The notes under the pieces are model-generated. The model ran no database searches, was not told the origin of the DNA, and saw nothing but the letters and a program-made list of their open reading frames with translations. A stretch of 30,747 bases of DNA from a virus. Positions 28,354 through 30,747 of the stretch are shown here, in pieces. Every line of letters begins with the position of its first letter. Position 1 is the stretch's first letter. The position numbers and the translations under genes were made by a program. The DNA lies in IMG/VR virus record IMGVR_UViG_3300025840_000163, positions 1-30,747 of that record, one strand, 5' to 3'.

Positions 28354-28625
28354 GCCAAGAGTTGTCAAAGGATACAAAATTTTCCTTGAGCATTGAAACG
28401 ATAATTGCTTTGGCGGCGGCAATTACTACATTGGTTGGAATGTATTACGCATTGCAATCGGATATTGATGAGGCAAAGCGTTTACCGCCATCAGAGGTAA
28501 GCCGTACCGAATATGATTTAAAGGATCAGTTAATACGCGAAACAATTATTAATATTGAGGACAAAGTTGATGACAACGGCAGAAAATTAGATATAATAGA
28601 GGAGCGTTTATATAAAATGCAATGA
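28350..28625 (+). CDS. XhlA-like holin-associated membrane protein
   Basis: A 91-residue protein from ATG 28350; an upstream in-frame ATG at 28314 would overlap the previous gene further. One transmembrane helix (SIETIIALAAAITTLVGMYY) is followed by a coiled coil (YDLKDQLIRETIINIEDKVD, RKLDIIEERLYKM). A single TM helix plus a coiled coil is a common pattern of holin partners, although here the TM helix comes first. It would act with the endolysin encoded at 28923. Overlaps both neighbours by four bases. Confidence 0.62.
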   Translation: MSQELSKDTKFSLSIETIIALAAAITTLVGMYYALQSDIDEAKRLPPSEVSRTEYDLKDQLIRETIINIEDKVDDNGRKLDIIEERLYKMQ

Positions 28626-28933
28626 GGGTTTTAATTTTCATATTGATGTTTATGCCAATGACGATGATTGGGCAAGTTAAAGTGATCCAAGTTAATTCAT
28701 CGTGGAATCGGCAAAACGATTTAAAATTGAATTTAAAGAATTGCCAATATCAATTTGCGTTATTAGAAGATTTAAGCGACAATATAAAAGGGCAGATTAA
28801 AAGCGTGCCATTTTTGTACGTCATAAAGGATGGGCATATTGTGCGCCAATATCAAGGCGGATTGCGAATGCGGTTAAATGTAACCGAAGAAGAATTGCAA
28901 GCATTTATAAATCAATTGAACAATGGTCAGTAA
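28622..28933 (+). CDS. Secreted thioredoxin-fold protein lacking CxxC
   Basis: A 103-residue protein with a signal peptide: MRVLIFILMFMPMTMIGQ has a basic start, a hydrophobic core and a small-residue cleavage region, and no lipobox cysteine follows. The mature part ends with IKSVPFLYVIKDGHIVRQYQ, then GGLRMRLNVTEEELQAFINQ, the second half of a thioredoxin fold with the cis-Pro (SVP) and VIKDG strand turn. The active-site CxxC is absent and the region before it looks shortened, so a redox role is unlikely. Placed between holin-like and endolysin genes, a periplasmic lysis role is possible. Confidence 0.65.
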   Translation: MRVLIFILMFMPMTMIGQVKVIQVNSSWNRQNDLKLNLKNCQYQFALLEDLSDNIKGQIKSVPFLYVIKDGHIVRQYQGGLRMRLNVTEEELQAFINQLNNGQ

Positions 28934-29384
28934 AAATATAAGTTACAAGGAGGCAACACATTCAACAACGGCAAAACGATTAGGAATTGACAACACACCA
29001 AACGCCGAGCAGTTTAGTAATATGGTATATGTCGCTGAAAACGTTTTTCAGCCGGTTAGAGAGCATTTTGGCGTGCCGATATATGTATCATCGTTTTTTA
29101 GATCGGAGGCGTTAAATAAGGCCGTACGCGGCTCATCATCATCAACACATATTAAAGGCGAGGCAATGGATTTGGATGCCGATGTATTTGAAGGCGTAAC
29201 CAACGCCCAAATATTTGAGTATATAAAAAACAACTTGGAATTTGATCAATTGATATGGGAATTTGGTACGGATGAAAACCCGGCGTGGGTTCACGTTAGT
29301 TTGTCAAAGCGTAACAACCGCAAACAAGTATTAAAAGCCGTTCGCGTGGATGGCAAAACACATTACGAGATATATGCCGACTAA
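28923..29384 (+). CDS. Endolysin, M15-type peptidase
   Basis: A 153-residue zinc peptidase. VSSFFRSEALNKAVRGSSSS leads into THIKGEAMDLDAD with the SxHxxGxAxD metal motif (Ser74, His76, Gly79, Asp83). WVHVS (122-126) supplies the third ligand, His124. Members cut peptidoglycan cross-bridges or stem peptides. No signal peptide is present, so export relies on the holin. Its 5' end overlaps the thioredoxin-like gene by 11 bases, and its 3' end overlaps the next ORF. Confidence 0.92.
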   Translation: MVSKNISYKEATHSTTAKRLGIDNTPNAEQFSNMVYVAENVFQPVREHFGVPIYVSSFFRSEALNKAVRGSSSSTHIKGEAMDLDADVFEGVTNAQIFEYIKNNLEFDQLIWEFGTDENPAWVHVSLSKRNNRKQVLKAVRVDGKTHYEIYAD

Positions 29385-29820
29385 AAAGAAATTTAAAGAT
29401 ACCGCCGTTGGCAAATTCATATTGGATAAAGTGCCGGATTTTGTGAGTGGCGTTTTACCGGATAAAGGCGTTTTGGGTATTGTCAAAAATTTAATTGATT
29501 CGGATCCCGAAATGACTGCCGAGCAAAAAGCGCAATTGCATAACGAGTTAAAACAGATGTATGAATTGGAGGTAGCTGATCGCGACTCGGCAAGAAAACG
29601 CGAGGTGGAAATTGCCAAGACCGGAAGGTTTGATTTTATGTTTAATTTATCCGGCATCGTTGGCCTCGGCTCTTTTGGTTTTATTATTTATGCCATTGTG
29701 TATTTAAATATCCCGGAAAACAACAAGGAGGTATGGATTCACACCATTGGCATCATTGAGGGTATTGTGTTGTCAATATTCGGATATTTCTTTGGTTCAG
29801 CAGTTAAACAAAATAAGTAA
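29374..29820 (+). CDS. Second holin-like membrane protein (GTA 3TM holin-like)
   Basis: A 148-residue protein from ATG 29374, which overlaps the endolysin by 11 bases; ATG 29350 would add eight residues and a larger overlap. The N-terminal half is soluble and helical (PTKKKFKDTAVGKFILDKVP, EMTAEQKAQLHNELKQMYEL, RDSARKREVEIAK). Two hydrophobic spans follow (LSGIVGLGSFGFIIYAIVYL, IIEGIVLSIFGYFFGSA). This order, a coiled helix then TM segments, fits 3TM holins of gene transfer agents and Bacteroidota phages. It may be the true holin. Confidence 0.68.
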   Translation: MPTKKKFKDTAVGKFILDKVPDFVSGVLPDKGVLGIVKNLIDSDPEMTAEQKAQLHNELKQMYELEVADRDSARKREVEIAKTGRFDFMFNLSGIVGLGSFGFIIYAIVYLNIPENNKEVWIHTIGIIEGIVLSIFGYFFGSAVKQNK

Positions 29821-29957
29821 TGGCAAAAAAGCAAACGCAATTTGTAAAAGAGGAAACGCCCAAGATAAAACGCAAGGGTGTACACGCAAAAACGAAATCG
29901 TCAAAGTTAAAGACGAGCAAGAAATACAAAAAACCATACCGCGGTCAAGGCCGGTGA
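29820..29957 (+). CDS. Tiny, very basic protein (45 aa)
   Basis: The frame reads MAKKQTQFVKEETPKIKRKG, then VHAKTKSSKLKTSKKYKKPY and RGQGR. About a third of residues are Lys or Arg. I recognise the pattern KRKGVHAKTK...YKKxYRGQGR as recurring in small proteins of Bacteroidota and related phages; the role is unknown, with DNA or RNA binding plausible from charge. The ATG overlaps the preceding TAA. A longer out-of-frame ORF at 29747-29968 overlaps the same bases and is judged a shadow. Confidence 0.68.
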   Translation: MAKKQTQFVKEETPKIKRKGVHAKTKSSKLKTSKKYKKPYRGQGR

Positions 29958-29974
29958 GTCAATTTTAAAATTCA

Positions 29975-29982
29975 TATTTTTG
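29975..29982 (+). promoter_or_regulatory. Putative promoter of the distal fibre genes
   Basis: TATTTTTG followed by TAAAAAAT lies 15 bases before the ATG at 29998. Same layout as 22175 and 25574. Confidence 0.52.
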
Positions 29983-29997
29983 TAAAAAATAAATATT

Positions 29998-30270
29998 ATG
30001 GGATCAAATTTATATTATACGGCAGATTACCAAAAGTTAAGTTTCGGTGATAATGGATTGCGTTATTTAGCAACCGGCGATACAAGCGTAGGTGGTGAGA
30101 GTTTCGGTGCGATTCAAGTTATTGATTCGGCGGTTATTTCTTGTGATATTGATGCCGTTGGAGGTGATGCATCACTAACGAGTGTTGCGTTGTTTGCCGG
30201 TACAATTATCTATGGCAATTTCGACAACGTTAGCGTAACAAGCGGTAAGGTCATTGCGTATTTGAGATAA
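29998..30270 (+). CDS. Small beta-structured appendage protein
   Basis: A 90-residue protein: MGSNLYYTADYQKLSFGDNG, RYLATGDTSVGGESFGAIQV and SVALFAGTIIYGNFDNVSVT, ending KVIAYLR. Gly/Ser-rich short strands resemble small capsid or fibre decoration proteins found in Bacteroidota phages just upstream of fibre genes. It is preceded by its own promoter and followed at two bases by the next gene. Function inferred only from context. Confidence 0.62.
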   Translation: MGSNLYYTADYQKLSFGDNGLRYLATGDTSVGGESFGAIQVIDSAVISCDIDAVGGDASLTSVALFAGTIIYGNFDNVSVTSGKVIAYLR

Positions 30271-30271
30271 T

Positions 30272-30529
30272 ATGTTTGGATTAGGATTAAAAGTTGTAAA
30301 CCCAATCGCAGTTTTAGCGGTTACCGATGACGATTATTTCGCGCAGAGGGTAGCGGCTGATGGCGGCATTATGGAGGCATTCGGTTGTGTTGTTGAGGCG
30401 ATCTTGGATTTCCCACAAGCAGATTTAGGCAGACAATTATTCGATGCTTACGATGCAAGATGTGAGGCGGCAAGTGGAGATACAGAGGCAAGAGTTTGCA
30501 CCATTAACGAATTAAACGATTTATTATGA
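30272..30529 (+). CDS. Small protein equal to the C-terminal module of the fibre at 2290
   Basis: An 85-residue protein. From residue 26, RVAADGGIMEAFGCVVEAIL and then RQLFDAYDARCEAASGDTEA, ending RVCTINELNDLL. It aligns over about 60 residues with the last 65 residues of the fibre encoded at 2290-4005 (RVAADGGSLEAIACLLAALD ... TEARACTITELDNLL). Here the module is free-standing with a short hydrophobic N-terminus. Its stop overlaps the ATG of the next fibre gene (ATGA). Possible role: fibre assembly or attachment. Confidence 0.72.
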   Translation: MFGLGLKVVNPIAVLAVTDDDYFAQRVAADGGIMEAFGCVVEAILDFPQADLGRQLFDAYDARCEAASGDTEARVCTINELNDLL

Positions 30530-30747
30530 GTTTGTACAATGACGCAAGTTTAGCGATGATTCCATCTGCGGTTAAGGATGGGAAATTATATAGCATTAGA
30601 CCAAGTGATGGAAGCGGAGATTTTACGTTTTCAAGAGGTTCTAATTTAGCGGCTACAAGGGTTGATGTTAATGGTTTAATTGAGAAGGGTAGAGAGAATC
30701 TTTTGTTGCAGTCTAATCAGTTTGATACGACTTGGACAACGAGTAGT
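30526..30747 (+). CDS. Tail fibre protein, N-terminal part (3' truncated by window end)
   Basis: 74 codons are visible before the window ends. MSLYNDASLAMIPSAVKDGK matches the start of the fibre at 2290 (MSLLDKASIISIPIAYDEG). FTFSRGSNLAATRVDVNGLI and ENLLLQSNQFDTTW are the conserved fibre core. It probably continues as the partial gene at the left end of the window. If the two ends are abutted directly, however, the frame hits a stop after 22 codons, so a piece of sequence seems to be missing between them. Confidence 0.75.
   Translation, partial: MSLYNDASLAMIPSAVKDGKLYSIRPSDGSGDFTFSRGSNLAATRVDVNGLIEKGRENLLLQSNQFDTTWTTSS

Noticed and set aside
29747-29968. 73-residue + strand ORF overlapping the holin-like 3' end
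   Set aside because: Most of it lies in another frame of the holin-like gene and of the conserved basic protein at 29820, which has the better family pattern.

Overview
The window looks like most of a compact, AT-rich tailed-phage genome with siphovirus-type modules. Every supported gene is on the + strand, and genes are packed with ATGA/TAATG overlaps. I see no rRNA, tRNA, CRISPR array, integrase, DNA polymerase or convincing minus-strand gene, and no gene-free stretch longer than about 300 bases. Few start codons have a Shine-Dalgarno sequence; they follow A/T-rich leaders instead. Several intergenic gaps hold a TAnnTTTG-type -7 box. Both traits are typical of Bacteroidota, so a Bacteroidota (possibly flavobacterial) phage is the best inference. 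No host gene is present to prove it.

Layout: (1) 1-4005, tail fibre/adhesin genes: a 5'-truncated fibre, a small accessory protein, a GIY-YIG homing endonuclease and a second modular fibre. (2) 4089-9913, tail: major tail protein, a G/GT chaperone pair joined by a probable -1 frameshift at A-AAA-AAG, tape measure and a large tail-tip protein. (3) 9982-15302, recombination and replication: small HTH protein, putative annealing protein, SSB-like protein, three small ORFs with repeated leaders and hairpins, RecE-like exonuclease, dATP/dGTP diphosphohydrolase-like protein, DnaA-domain-IV-like protein, VRR-NUC nuclease and a lambda-O-like initiator. The initiator gene appears to contain the replication origin. 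(4) 15344-18012: primase-helicase, small ORFs and a ParB-like protein. (5) 18026-24077, packaging and head: small and large terminase, portal, MuF-like protein, HK97 prohead protease and major capsid protein. (6) 24189-25517: two promoter/terminator-bounded accessory islands inserted into the structural operon. (7) 25596-27588: head-tail connectors. (8) 27592-29957: an appendage protein and a lysis cassette (two holin-like genes, a secreted thioredoxin-like protein, an M15 peptidase endolysin, a third membrane protein) plus a tiny basic protein. (9) 29998-30747: small appendage proteins and the start of another fibre gene.

The right end holds the first 74 codons of a fibre gene and the left end holds the 3' part of a related fibre gene. 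The gene order therefore closes into a circle of about 31 kb, but direct joining breaks the reading frame, so a short piece is probably missing at the junction.

The most interesting signals are: a lambda-type origin (four tandem 15-bp iterons, AT-rich tract, 20-bp palindrome) inside the initiator gene; the G/GT frameshift; a family of related GC-rich hairpins, two with GCAA tetraloops, plus an exact 20-bp leader repeat before small ORFs; accessory islands bounded by their own terminators and promoters; a conserved extra domain on the portal C-terminus; and a fibre C-terminal module found both fused and free-standing.
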